From contig NC_132891.1 in assembly GCF_030463535.1 (NCBI RefSeq), forward strand, positions 12,311,949 through 12,375,948: a stretch of 64,000 nt of DNA, in the 5' to 3' direction. The position numbers and the translations under genes are program-made. Positions 12,653-24,040 of this stretch are shown here, in pieces (within the stretch, counting starts at the first letter, position 1; each line of letters begins with the position of its first letter). This stretch comes from Salminus brasiliensis (Eukaryota > Chordata > Actinopteri > Characiformes > Bryconidae). The notes beneath the pieces were generated by a model, which saw only the letters and a program-made list of their open reading frames with translations, ran no database searches and was not told where the DNA came from.

Positions 12653-14828
12653 CATGTGCACACACCATGTGCACACACATTTTAATACACTAAATGCTTT
12701 TGTTTTGTATTTCCGTGTTTTTGTGCCACATTAACCAAAATGTCATGAAAAGACTTAAATATCTGCACAGCGTATTTTTGCAGCATTTTAACGATGGTGA
12801 TATTTCTAGGAAAATATCAGCAGTGCATGCATAATGACGAATATGCTAGTTAAAACACTCATGCCTTTATTGTAGCACTGTTGTGATTTATTTGCATACT
12901 TCGGCTGGGTGGAAAAACACACGGCCTTGGCTATCCTGTACGGCGAGATTCACGCCATCTCTCACTTGTGTTCCACAGCATGTACTTTTGTTTCGATGCT
13001 GACTCCATAGAACACAACCTGAAAATGCATCAACAAGGCACGGCCTCTGCGGGCTTTGAAAGTAAGTGCATGACATTGAATTCTACCAGCACACTCGGGC
13101 CTTACTGAAGGGAGGGAGGGAGCCTATCACAGTTTGGTCACTGTGTGTTCCTCTAACGCTGAAGCGGATGTTTCTCAGGAAGTTCAGAAGGTTATGGGAA
13201 GACAGATTATCACCTTCTGGGTTGATAAATGATTCCTGTAGTAGGTCTTTTTTTTAATTTGCTGGTTATAGAGTTGGCACTGTGTTTTGTGGTTTTGTGT
13301 CTTAATATAAAGGCCTGTTTGTTTGATGTGGGGAGAGACTATAAAAGAAACAGCTTCCGACAAGATACATGATTTTAGGAGTTGTCAAGAGTGAATTTCC
13401 TTCTATAATGGGCTGAACCTGGCACTCCCTTAGTGATAGTAGTCCTATTTCAATCAATCCAAAGGTAATGTTTCAGCAAAAGCAGGTGAAAGGTAAGAGT
13501 GCAGGCCACACATTTGTAAGCTACACCATTTGTGTGTTGTCTATATTGATTCTTTGATGTGCTTTTGTGCCTGTCATGTAACACCGACGTGTACATTTGG
13601 GCTACAACGTGTCCGTCTGGGTTATTGGTTATGGCTTAGGGAAATTACACAGACGTTTTAGTCCATACAAATCGGCTCTGAGACAAATTCCTTACAAATG
13701 ACTTTACAGAACCTCCTCTGCTCAGTACAGCTTTGTATAAGATGAACGACCAAGTACAATTTTGCGCAGTAAATTTACGGCTTGCGTAGGCTACACATGA
13801 TTTTAAAACCATTTGACGTTGTACTTTTGTTCTGTCTCTTAGGAAGGATTTTTGGCTCATGTTCCTCGCAAAGTCCCAGTCACCAATTTCAGTCTGCAAA
13901 ATCTGCTGATCCAACAAAGCTCCTTCTCTCCACGCTGCACAGCCCACCTGAGGGAGACCAGGTTGTCCCGTCCTTCCAGAAACTGTCAGTTTATGAACAA
14001 GCGCCCCCGTATTCCCCAAGGAGAATCTCCAAGCCTTTGCCTCCTCTACCAGACATAGGGGACCTATCTTCTGATGAAACAGCGGACAGTGAAGTGGAGT
14101 TCTTCTCCAGCAACAGTGAGAGCCAGCTGCTAGTGACTGGTCACACCTCTAAACCCTTACCCTTTCGCTACGGCATTCCAGGTAGGCGGAGTTTCCGTGG
14201 CTGTGGCCAAATCAACTATGCCTATCACGATGGTCTGCTGGAGCAGGAGAAAGCCAGTGGCCACAAGTCTGAGCAGGTCCTCCACCGAGAGAGGGACAAT
14301 TTGAAGCAACCGGAAAGGCCCCAGCGGAAGCTGCGGCGGACTCACTCAGGCCCCGCTGGGTCTTTTAAACCTCCCAACCTCCGATTGCTTGGCCTTCAGC
14401 ACTCGTCCCACAGCAATCCACAGGAGAAGCCTGAGGTTCCTCCTCGGATCCCTATCCCGTCTCGTTCCAGAAAGAATACTGACGATCAAGATACAGACCA
14501 ACCTCCCGAAATTCCACCAAGGCAGCCCATCTTCTACACCGTACCGCGAACTCCTAGTCCAAAGAGCCTTCCAATTTATGTCAATGGAGTGATGCCCCCA
14601 ACACAGAGCTTTGCCCCCAACCCTAAGTATGTGAGTAAAGCCCAGCAGAGGCAGAACTATGAGAGTTTACCTGCTTCTCACAACCCATGCATTCTGCCCA
14701 TCATGGAGGATGGAAAGAAGGCTAGCGCTACCCATTACTTCCTTCTGCCTCGACGACCAGGCTACTTGGACAAGTTTGAAAGGTTTTTCAAGGAGTCAAG
14801 CTCAGAAACTTTAAACGGTGGATGTTAG
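12540..14828 (+). CDS. errfi1: ERBB receptor feedback inhibitor 1 (MIG6/RALT), three coding exons
   Basis: The joined exons 12540-12586, 12979-13061 and 13843-14828 give 371 residues. MIG6 is a cytosolic adaptor that binds the EGFR/ErbB kinase domain, blocks the asymmetric dimer and promotes receptor turnover. Family landmarks in order are: DQVV-x-x-FQKLSV; the proline motif KPLPPLPDIG (SH3 ligand type); PGRRSFRGCGQINYAY; a 14-3-3-type site in RRTHSGPAGSF; EKPEVPPRIPIP; EIPPRQP; then the ErbB-binding region from TPSPKSLP-x-YVNGVMPPTQSFAP-x-PKYVS to THYFLLPRRPGYLDKFERFF near the C-terminus. The start has a strong context (A at -3, G at +4) and an in-frame stop 60 nt upstream. Compared with mammalian MIG6 (about 460 residues), the N-terminal CRIB-like region and the tail after NGG are missing, and the YY pair in the inhibitory segment is YF. 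It could be either teleost duplicate (a or b). Confidence 0.95.
12603..12651. repeat. (CA)n microsatellite
   Basis: A near-perfect ACAC run 17 bp after the exon donor, followed by two copies of caccatgtgcacaca. Confidence 0.9.
12979..13061 (+). CDS. errfi1: errfi1 coding exon 2
   Basis: Flanked by acceptor tgttccacag and donor gtaagt. It encodes MYFCFDADSIEHNLKM followed by a QQGTASAGFE stretch. Phases (2 in, 1 out) fit both neighbours exactly. Similarity to the mammalian segment around 'NIDPITMAYSLN' is weak but collinear. Confidence 0.8.
13843..14828 (+). CDS. errfi1: errfi1 main coding exon (last exon)
   Basis: The acceptor is tctgtctcttag at 13842. The exon carries nearly all recognisable MIG6 sequence: proline-rich motifs, the RRTHSGPAGSF phospho-site region and the bipartite ErbB-binding region. 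It ends NGGC-TAG at 14826-14828. Residue F343 replaces the second tyrosine of the conserved THYYLLP motif; the codons are TAC TTC. Confidence 0.96.
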
Positions 14829-15183
14829 GTGCAACCGGAGGTGTTCGATTACTTAAAAAACCCCAATTTACTTGCAAGACTTAAAGTTTGACTGATACTG
14901 ACAGTATTTTAGGTGCTTAGTTTCCTTAATCCCTACACAGCGCCACCTCAACCAGAACCCAGTGTACTGAAAAGAAGTGGCAGGTCATAATTGCTGGACA
15001 TTGTGGAGCCATTTTGTCCTCTTTGTTTGGTCTTTATAATTTAAATCCTGTTTTATTGTCCTTCCTTTAGTATTACTCAGTTTAGAGTATTCTTTTCTCA
15101 AGGACCTAACCTGTAATATTATTTTCTAAGGGTTTACATGTAACACTGGTTGGTGTAAGCTGGTCTTATACTGAACTACTACT

Positions 15184-15187
15184 AATA

Positions 15188-15217
<30 letters not shown>
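15184..15217. repeat. (ATT)n microsatellite
   Basis: About eleven ATT units in the putative errfi1 3'UTR. Confidence 0.9.
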
Positions 15218-15218
<1 letters not shown>

Positions 15219-15636
15219 CTGAGCTTAATGGAGAGTCGTTGTGTGGATCTCATAGCCACAGGTGTTTTTGTTGCTGATAGATCTGGTATGTATAGTATTT
15301 GCACTCAGCTGGTAGATACTTATATTTTATGTATTTATATACACATGAAATGTCTAGGTAGTTCGACCTGAACTGTTTTGGTTTTGATTGATTGATGTCT
15401 CGCTAACAAATAACAGAAGCTTATAGCAACTGAAGGTGCTGGCTTAAAAGAAACAATTAAAATATGCCCCAAATATGCCTTCTCTTCTCCTGTAGCTCAA
15501 GCAGTGGTGTTAACAGGGCTTGTTTCATGGAAACTAAATCTTTCTCATTTGAAGAATATTTTCTTATTTTTGAAATAAGAGTTTGCTATAGTATGTAAAC
15601 ACTGATAAAATTTCATAACATACTGTTCAGTTCTAT

Positions 15637-15835
15637 TTAATTCAAGTTTATTGTCATTGTACTAATACAGAGTTGTACAGTACAACAAAACACTGTTAGG
15701 CTAAGTCTCCAGTGCAGAACAGGAAGGACATACAATAGTGCAGGGGCAACAGACAAAACACGGGACAGTTTGCATAGACAATAAATACAAAAATATACAA
15801 ATGTGTGGCTGACGGCTGGGTGATTAAGGGCCAAA
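15637..15835. mobile_element. Probable retroelement fragment
   Basis: The start 'ttcaagtttattgtcattgt' followed by 'acagagttgtacagtacaac', 'caatagtgcagg' and 'gacaataaatac' matches the form of a widespread fish interspersed repeat that usually flanks LINE remnants. It has no coding potential. The family is not assigned. Confidence 0.4.
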
Positions 15836-16135
15836 CTAAGTTCCTACACTAACAGTAAATGGAGTAAATATGAGTTCACTCCCCAGTTCGTAAAGTCTGT
15901 ACATGATAACTAAGCTTGAAATCACAGTTCGTATGATAACAGAAACAAACATTTTACATATCAGCTCTTTAGCCTACACCAGTTTAGTTCTGCCCACTAA
16001 TCTTGATGCTATAAGAAGCGTTTCAGCCTAGACTGCTAGACAAGGGAGACCAATCAAAACAGAAGTCATTGACCTATATCTGTCTTGAAGGCGCAGCAAA
16101 AGACCCACTGGCTTTGGTACATAAACCCACACAAA

Positions 16136-16139
<4 letters not shown>

Positions 16140-16217
<78 letters not shown>
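16140..16217. repeat. (AT)n microsatellite
   Basis: An uninterrupted AT run of about 78 bp, followed by 'gaatatgaatatgaa'. Confidence 0.95.
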
Positions 16218-16220
<3 letters not shown>

Positions 16221-16649
16221 TATGAATATGAAACAGGCCCTTTAAATGGGTAGTGCTAGCTACTGCCTGCCAGTTCGACCTGAATGCAAAAATGTTCCTT
16301 ATTACTCTGACACAACCTGTACTTTAACACGTACATGGCATGTATTTACCCACCCATTTACTCACTCTTGGCAACTGACCTGATCGTTCTCCAATGATTA
16401 AGCCAGCCATGTGACACTGCATATGTTTACACGATGTGTTGGAATCTGTTTGTCTTTCCAGTGTTTGTTGTAACAGAAGCTGAAATTGTATTTATCCATA
16501 CTGTGTTTGTTCACATATGAAGGCTCATGATCATTAACTGTTGTTTGTTTGTTTGTTTGTTTTTGCTGCAACAATGCACTGTCTTTAAAAATGTACAGTA
16601 TTTACGTACAGAGTAGTTTCTCACACTATGTATATGATCTATTTAAAGA

Positions 16650-16655
16650 AATAAA
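16650..16655 (+). terminator. errfi1: Polyadenylation signal of errfi1
   Basis: A canonical AATAAA inside an AT-rich context, 1.8 kb past the stop codon and followed by a T-rich segment. Assignment as the main site is inferred. Confidence 0.55.
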
Positions 16656-17084
16656 GTGACTTATTTATCATGAAAGGATATCCAGTTATTGTGGAACATG
16701 CAATCATGAACCCTGTTTAAAAGAGAGGCTTGTGAGTGTGCTTTTGAAGAACATTCTCATGATGTAAAGATTTCTAATATACCTTCCTTAGAACCTATTT
16801 ACTTAGTTATGTGGAGGTTCTTTAAACACTTAAAACCAGGCTCTTCACACACACACATCTAATGTACAATGATGTTTTCTCTAAAGAGCTAAGCCAGATG
16901 TAGGTTTTTTTCTGCCACAGCACTCAAAAGGAGCCCTTTTAGAAGCTTTATTTTTAGGATGGTGGAATGGTGAGCCAAAAGTAAGTTTTACTGTCCAAAT
17001 ATAGAAATCTATCTGAGCTCTAAATATAACTACCAGCTTGGAGATTTCTGTATACCGCACAGATTCTTGTTTTCATCGCAGCAG

Positions 17085-17225
17085 TGGTTCTCAAACCAGT
17101 CCTCAGGGACCCCCTAATTGTCTGCAGTGTTTCCCTGTCCCCTATGTGCTGGGAGAGGGGATGGGAAAACATGTGGACCGTCTTGTTATTGTGTTGTCCC
17201 CTAATGTTAAGTTCTCAAATTAGTT
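17085..17225. mobile_element. Fragment of a common fish DNA transposon or MITE
   Basis: 'gtggttctcaaaccagtcct' followed by 'cagggacccccta' is a frequent terminal sequence of small DNA elements in fish genomes. The other end is not clear; 'gttctcaaattagttct' at about 17210 may be a decayed partner. Confidence 0.35.
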
Positions 17226-18241
17226 CTCACACTTTGTCTTATCAGTTCATAGGATGTGTTTAGAGGTCATGTCCGCTGTTATGGATGCTGCATGGCATTA
17301 TCTCTCTGTTGTTTGCTCTGAGCAGTCATAATGAACAGATTGTTAAACTCCTGGCTCTATTGCCTGAGTCACTTCCTCTGACTGCCAGCACACCAATGTG
17401 ACAAATGTCACAAAGATGTGGTGTCATTCACATAAGCTGCATTCAATGAAGTCCCTTCAATCCAAAACATATGTTTATCCACTGGCCAGCTAAGAGCTTT
17501 TGGGAGCACCTACAGTATTCCATCTCTAGCCACAGTATGTGCTGGTTTCCTTCAAAAAAAGGGACTACATATACTGATTGGTGTCCTCCCCAATGATTAA
17601 AGCAGTAAAATGATAATAGCTGTCATTATACTACTTTTATAGTTATCAGTGATTGATAAAAGCAGCGCTAATTCTGATCAAGCCAGGATTTATTTGAACC
17701 AGTAGGTGACTTGTCCTATTGCCACATCTGAGGCAATCTAAAGAACATGTTGACAGATTGTTCAGGTTCTTCAACTAATCCTTTTTTTTTAGTAAATATG
17801 TAAACATAGAAGTGTGCTCAAGTTTCATGACCACTCATAAAATGGAGAAGTTTTTAGAACTGAAGCAAGAGCCTTTTAGGAACCTGAGCCTTATTTTCAA
17901 GGGTGCATATCCAGAGATTGTCCTGTTTTTCACTTTTCCTTTTTTGGAGTTCTGGTTTAATACTGTTAGGGACAGGAAATGCTTTACTGTCACTCACGCC
18001 TGATGTCATTTAGGCAATGTTGTTGTATTTTAGACCAACAGGATGCTTCAAAAATAAGGATTCCACCAAATAAACTTCAGTTTCTGAATGATAGGTCCTG
18101 AAAGAAGCTGGATATACTAGGAAGCCTATTTTAAAGTGTTTATCTATTCTATTTATTTCTTTTGCTATGATCAGTATTTTACTGAATCAACAACAGCTTC
18201 AGGTCAGCACCCCAGGAGATGTTTCTATTCAGTGTGCTTTT

Positions 18242-18259
18242 TCTGCCCCCTGGTGTCTA
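18242..18259 (-). promoter_or_regulatory. CTCF-like site, minus orientation
   Basis: The plus strand reads TCTGCCCCCTGGTGTCTA. The reverse complement contains ACCAGGGGGCAG, close to the CTCF core CCACNAGGGGGCGC. It pairs with an opposite-orientation site at 18467. Binding is not demonstrated. Confidence 0.5.
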
Positions 18260-18466
18260 CATCTTTCATGTGCTAACATGATGCTTTGGCGCCGTTGTTT
18301 CACATACAATGGTTCAGGCTTGCTTTGGTATCTAGTAAATGTATCCCTCTTACCTCTTGTTTCAATATTTAAAACCCCATGATGTTTCTGAGTGAAATGC
18401 TTCCATAAGTTTTTTTTTTTTGGTTGGTTTTATTTAGTTTTGTTTTTTTTGGAGTTCCTTCACCAT

Positions 18467-18486
18467 TGGCCACCAGGTGGCAGCAG
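18467..18486 (+). promoter_or_regulatory. CTCF-like site, plus orientation
   Basis: TGGCCACCAGGTGGCAGCAG matches the CTCF core CCACNAGG-x-GGCRS at all but the usual third G. The full TGGCCACCAG left half is present, which makes it the best match seen in the window. Confidence 0.55.
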
Positions 18487-18929
18487 AGGATTAAAAGATC
18501 TGTGTGTGGCTGGGGCGAAGGCAGGCTGATTGAAGATGGTGTGGTTCATTGTTCAAACCTTTAAAAGGAAGTAATAGAAAGAGAGCATTGTGTCAGATTC
18601 TCATACAGAATTGGTTTAGTCTCAATGCATGGCGCCCAATACTTGTTGGTATAGTCTCAGGCGCATCCTACCATAAAGAAAAATAATGCAGCAGGGAAAG
18701 TAATCTTACTCCTCTCATTTAACCACTAGTGATACCAAGAACTACAGCTGGAAATCTCCCCCCATATATAAGCTATTATCTGTATAGATGGAAAGTTATA
18801 GTTTTTTTTTTTGTTTTTTTTTTTTTTTTTTGCAAATTCCAGGAGTACTAAATGTAGTATATTGAGTGTTGTGTATCTACAACTCCATGCTGACATGTAT
18901 TTGGCTTGAGGTGTGTATTGGATTTGGAG

Positions 18930-18995
18930 TAAACAGTATAGCACTTTTGTACGTCGCTCTGGATAAGAGCATCTACTAATTACCTGTAAATGTAG
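18930..18995 (+). mobile_element. L2-like LINE/SINE 3' tail
   Basis: 'cgctctggataagagcatct' followed by 'acctgtaaatgta' is the same 3' end as the longer LINE copy at 23515-24040. Only the tail is left. Confidence 0.6.
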
Positions 18996-19359
18996 TATTT
19001 CATTAGTCAACAAAAATGGATGTTTTATTTTTCACAATGTTTTATTCATTTATTTCCATAATGTTAGATTTTCAGTCAGTAAGAGTATGAATTTACTGAA
19101 CTTACACTATTTTCTACCACATATGAACGAGAACTGTAATTACTAGGTTCCTTCAGCTTTAGGAATGTTCAGGCTTCCACAAATACTTAAACACCCGTCA
19201 TATCACAATACTTTCTTTACACAATTACTGTCCAGATATCCTTTACATGGCTTTCATGTATTTCTCAGCTTCTCAAGACTTCTGCACACAAAAAAACTGT
19301 AGACAATAGAAATCACAATTCTGTAACCTTATATACCTCAGAAAACGTCAGCCTGTGGA

Positions 19360-19360
<1 letters not shown>

Positions 19361-19401
<41 letters not shown>

Positions 19402-19410
19402 GTTATTATT
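19361..19410. repeat. (ATT)n microsatellite
   Basis: About sixteen ATT/TTA units with one TTG interruption. Confidence 0.92.
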
Positions 19411-20844
19411 ACTTGCTCTTCTTTCATACATGCTCCTGTATAAAACCCCAATGCCTAAACTCTGATTGATGTGTTTTGTGCTTACAGTATAAATGACAAT
19501 AACGTGCTTGACTTCACATAAACGCTTACAACTCGGCTTAAGAATGTAGAAAAGGTTTGTTGAGCTCAGCAATGACTAACATCACATCATTTTTAAATTT
19601 AGATGCAAAATACTCACACTATCCTGCTTCTGTCACGCAGCCAAGAACACAGAGCAGAGCTTTTATGAAGCTCATGAGGTTTTTCACACATTGCACTACT
19701 AGACATCTCACGGTTGTTCTTAAATGTACTGTTGTAGTTCTCATAGGTATTTTGTAGAATATCCTAAAAGAACAGTCCCACACAAATCAAACTTACACAA
19801 TATTCTCTCCAACGTTAAAGCACATTCATGTTTCTTTAGTACTGTGATGTTGCTATGATGCTAAGGTTAGTACAAGTAAATATTTTTCTTATACTGTTTT
19901 TAGAATTAGAATTAGCTCTAGTACAAAGCTAAAGAAACTTCAGATAGCAAACATGCCTTGGTCAATGTCCTACAGTTCAAGATAAGGGACAATCGTGTAA
20001 ATGTTTTACTTTGAGAAATCATTCCTTTAAGAAGCTCTCTGAAATGACTATGAGAACTATTAGATGCTCTCTAGTGTACCATTTAAAAATGGGGTTTTAA
20101 AGTCTCCTCAATAAAGATAATGATAACAGGACTGTGTGTAGGATCATAACAACTAAAATAATTTTTTTTTCTTTTCTAGAAAAGAAAAGTTCTTCTCTAT
20201 GATGGAGAACTTGTATACAGCACTATAAAGGACCTATTCCAAAGGCTTTTTTGCTAAGACTGTTGTGAAATATGTGAGAATTAGTGGAGAATATGTATTG
20301 AATTACAAACCCTTTAATCGACTTCTGGGGAAAAATGCTCTGTTAAACAGCACTAACACAGATTCCTGTGTCTTCAACAACATTGCCTCCAATATTGCCA
20401 GTAAAAAGAATCTCACCCTCTGTTTTGCAAAGCTTTAAAAAATGAAATGCAACCAGATACAAACACAATGATGATGAGATGAAAACAATGTATACAGATA
20501 TAGAAATAACCTCTATTTGGAAAACATGTTTAAATTTGCATGTACTGAGAAGCAATAAGGAGCAACTGATTTTCAGACGAGCATAAGAGGTCTACAGTCA
20601 ATTCAGCAGGGTAAATGAGGAACCACCAGAAGCGATATTATTTTACAAAATCAACTATTGTGCCAAATAAAGACTTGAGATGTTATTCAACCAAACAACG
20701 TCATTGTCATGCACCCTAGTTTTTGTGTGAAAAATCTGCAAATGAATAGAGACTCAGATAATTATTTAGCAAACGAAATGCATCTTGCATGGTGGATCTG
20801 CATTGCTCGATCGACAAAATGCAGACATTGATCCCAGAGGTGGC

Positions 20845-20909
20845 TCACTGCCGCATGAAGGTCTCATGCTCCTCCCGATTCCAAGACTGTTTGTTCCACT
20901 CATAATCGT
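20845..20909 (-). CDS. Candidate terminal coding exon of an unrecognised minus-strand gene
   Basis: On the minus strand a good acceptor (cttgttttttcacag) is followed by two phase-completing bases and 20 codons ending in TGA. They read DYEWNKQSWN then REEHETFMRQ. Codon choice and residue composition (two Trp, acidic and basic residues alternating) look coding, and the frame closes cleanly. I do not recognise the protein. Upstream exons should lie at higher coordinates but none was found with confidence. TTTATT motifs around 19020-19050 could be minus-strand polyadenylation signals, giving a 3'UTR of about 1.8 kb tail-to-tail with errfi1. A chance frame of this length is possible. Confidence 0.4.
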
Positions 20910-22040
20910 CTGTGAAAAAACAAGTTAGAGAAGCTGGAATGACCTGATATCAGCCCAGTAAAGGGCGAAAAAAGCGGCCCACCGTACTAAATTAGCAATG
21001 TTTACAATGCTTTTGCTAACACAGGGTTGTGTGTTTGATGCTGTTAACAAAACAAGTTATTTCAGAGAAAACGATGGCCCTTGCTCTTTGCTTCATATGC
21101 ACAATATCAGGCTCTTTCAGAAATGAGAAAAATTATGAGCGCTGGCTCTACAAACAATTTCAGTGTTCCTTTCACTACTGCTAATAGCAAAACACTGTCA
21201 TGTGATGAAACCCAAAAAGCAAAGGCCCCAGAGAAACCTGGATTTTCACAAAGGAAAAAAGACATGGCTTGAATTTCCAATCTCTTTTTAGCAGAGATGC
21301 AACAACCCTTTTACTCTCTCATGCTCAATTGCTAGAGTCAAGTATACTACTTTGTTTTAAATAAGGTCCAATTATTTAACCTCACACTTTGCATGCATTT
21401 ACAAATATACTTTGTGCCGTGTGCTTCTTTTCATTCACATTTCTGCAGCAGCTCAAACAGTATGTGAAATATATAATGGCATTTCTCAAAAATCCATCTC
21501 TCGAATGGCAGCGCAGTACGCTTGATTTGCCTTGGCATTTCCCTCCACTATTTCAATTAGATTATGATTTGAGCTAACGTTTGTGTTTCAGTGTTTCAGC
21601 CTTTTACTGAAACGTCTACGCTGGCAGAATGCGGATGACAACTAAATTGTGAGTAATTTGATTTGACTCATTGTGGATATCCTGTTAAAAGGTTGACAAA
21701 CCACTCAGACTAATTAGGGTAAAAAATGGGGATTAAATCAATGTTTAAGCTCTTTAGATGGTCCCTTGTTGCAGTGGTCTTGCTACATTTTTGGCCACTC
21801 TGACATTGTAATTGTATTGTTGAGATGCTGCTATGCAGACTGTTGCATTTTTTCTAATTCTTACTCATAACAAACTGTTTAACTTAAAGCTTAGTGTTAA
21901 ATATGGTCAATTTGCTATGAAAAAAATAAGACGAAGAAGAAAAAGTAGTAGAAGAAGAAGAACTTTGGCTAAACAGTGTACATTGCAGATCACCTGCGAT
22001 CCTTAAAATAAAAGTTTGGCTTAGTTGTGTACAGTTCTAC

Positions 22041-22215
22041 ACTTATAAGGTGCTTCAGGGGTTCTTTGAGAGATGCCACAGAGTGTGAAGAACCTTTTAA
22101 AGGTTTAAAAAAACATTACTCAAACGATTACGTACTGAATGTTTTACAAACATGGTTCATTATAGAACTACAAGCTGTCCTTCTATGGCATTGCACAAGG
22201 AATGCTTTGTAGCAC
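22041..22215. mobile_element. Family A MITE copy
   Basis: The ends aaggtgcttcaggggttctt and gctttgtagcacttt form a diverged inverted repeat. The interior has 'gagtgtgaagaacctttt' and 'catggttcattatagaac'. A short perfect palindrome, gttctttaaagaac, follows near 22300. Confidence 0.55.
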
Positions 22216-23514
22216 TTTAATTTATAAGACTTTATGAAAACTTTACATTATGTGAAGGTTCCTTAACCGTTTAAAATGTGCCAAAGACAAGGACAGTTCT
22301 TTAAAGAACAACTTACTGACTCTTTAAAGAACCAAAACAAATTCTTCGGATTTCTTCAAAGAATCATTGTTTTCCTCTTATTTATCCCTAAGACAATTGC
22401 ATGCATGGCATGAAAGCATTTACATATCTTCAATACCTTCAAACAGGATGGCTAAAATATACTAAAATCCAACATTAAACACAGAATTTTCTTGAGTATC
22501 TGAATCGACCGGTCTGAAAAGTCTACCAAGTCTCAAAAGTGGAAGAACATGCGCAAAGGGGCAGGAGTCACAGTTAAGAAGGGCCTCAAATTCACTTCAT
22601 GTGCTTCTCCTTCAGATTGATTTAGTGAAACCAATTGGGGCAGCATGTAAAATTGGGTCTGCTACTTTCATCTACATTAAACAGGCCTCTTTCTTTTCTG
22701 ACATTTTCAAAGAAAAGCTGCACTAACTGATTAAAGCACAAAACAACCGGTCCATCACATGCTGATAATGTCTGAGAAATGTCTGTTAGAAGGGGTTCAC
22801 CCCTCTGCCATCAGAACTGGCAACCCAATTAGACCTGTAATGTCCCTATACTGAACTGGAGAACTAGAAATGCAGATTCAATGAACAGGCTATTTTAAGT
22901 AGAACCCTATTACATTTTATCTGAGATTGTGGACAGTTACATAAGTATTTCATTTCATTAGATGAATCAGAGGCAAATATTGCAACATAATATTTTGTGT
23001 TTTGAGAAGCATTTTGATATAAACACTGATATGGCAGCTAAAAAAAGAGAAAAACCATTCTGCAGCTTAAGGAGGAATTTAAGCGTAACCAACATTTAAT
23101 ATAATATTACTTTATCTGGTACTTCTGCAATGAGTTGTTGACTTTTTGCTGCTCATACATTCAAAGTTGTCCTCATTATGACTACAGACAATTAGCCAGA
23201 AACATTTGGTAGTCTTCTTTTATGTGTAAGTAAACAACTTTATGTCTCATAATGTATGAAACTGTAACTGCACTGTAAGCTCTCATTAGTTAGCAGAGCT
23301 CAAAATAATACATCTAATCCATAGCCATGGTTTTAAGTTTCATACAATCAAATTAGTTTTAATGTTAGTTACCCATGCATTACATATTTTAATTTCATCA
23401 TAATTACTAAGGAAGGTGATACCAATATTCTTAAGAGATAGAACATTGGGTGTAATTAATTAAATGAAATTAATCCCTTTAAATTCTTCGTCTTCAATGT
23501 CCCTAAATTCAGCC

Positions 23515-24040
23515 ATGTCTCTCCACTGCTGTGTTCTCTTCACTGGCTTCCTGCAGCTGCTTCCCGCATCAGATTCAAAACCCTGACGCTGGCCTACAAA
23601 ACCAAGAACGGACCAGCCCCTCCATACTTGATGGCAATGGTCAAAAGCCGATCCGCACCAAGAGCCCTTCGAGCTTCAAGTACGGCTCGGCTCGACCCGC
23701 CATCCCCCAAAGTCCGCGGAGGACAAGCGTCCAGGCTTTTTTCTGTCCTGGCACCAAAGTGGTGGAACGAGCTGCCCCTGGATGTCCGAACGGCCGAGTC
23801 GCTCGCTGTCTTCAAACGCAGACTGAAGACCCACCTCTTCAGAGAGTACTTGGACGATTAGAGTACTATGGTCACCTTATTGACTTGTGTTTAGTAATGT
23901 CTAAAGCTTAGAGGTATCTTTGAATTATTGGTCTATTCTAACTAGCTAAGGTTTTTTCTTGGGTAAATAGCAAAGCACTTTTGTAAGTCGCTCTGGATAA
24001 GAGCGTCTGATAATTGCCTTAAATGTAGATGTAAATTAAT
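23515..24040 (+). mobile_element. L2-clade LINE, 5'-truncated, intact ORF2 C-terminus and 3' tail
   Basis: The frame ending at 23861 reads HWLPAAASRIRFKTLTLAYK, then TKNGPAPPYL, a variable linker, ASRLFSVLAPKWWNELPLDV, RTAESLAVFKRRLKTHLF and REYLDD-stop. This is the post-RT C-terminal region found in L2/CR1/Rex1-type elements. The 3' end 'cgctctggataagagcgtct' with 'taaatgtagatgtaaa' is the L2-type tail. The catalytic RT and endonuclease domains are absent, so it cannot move by itself. The last ~100 codons are still open, which suggests a fairly recent insertion. Confidence 0.8.

Larger units (their letters stand above)
14829..16675 (+). other. errfi1: errfi1 3'UTR
   Basis: The region runs from the stop codon to just past AATAAA (16650-16655) in 'aaagaaataaagtgac'. 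It contains AU-rich ttattta/atttatt motifs of the kind that destabilise immediate-early mRNAs, an ATT repeat, a LINE-like fragment and a long AT repeat. The extent is inferred from the strongest polyadenylation signal. Confidence 0.55.

Noticed and set aside
23531..23911. 126-codon frame as a host gene
   Set aside because: It is an off-frame reading of the LINE C-terminal region; the frame ending at 23861 carries the recognisable LINE protein.
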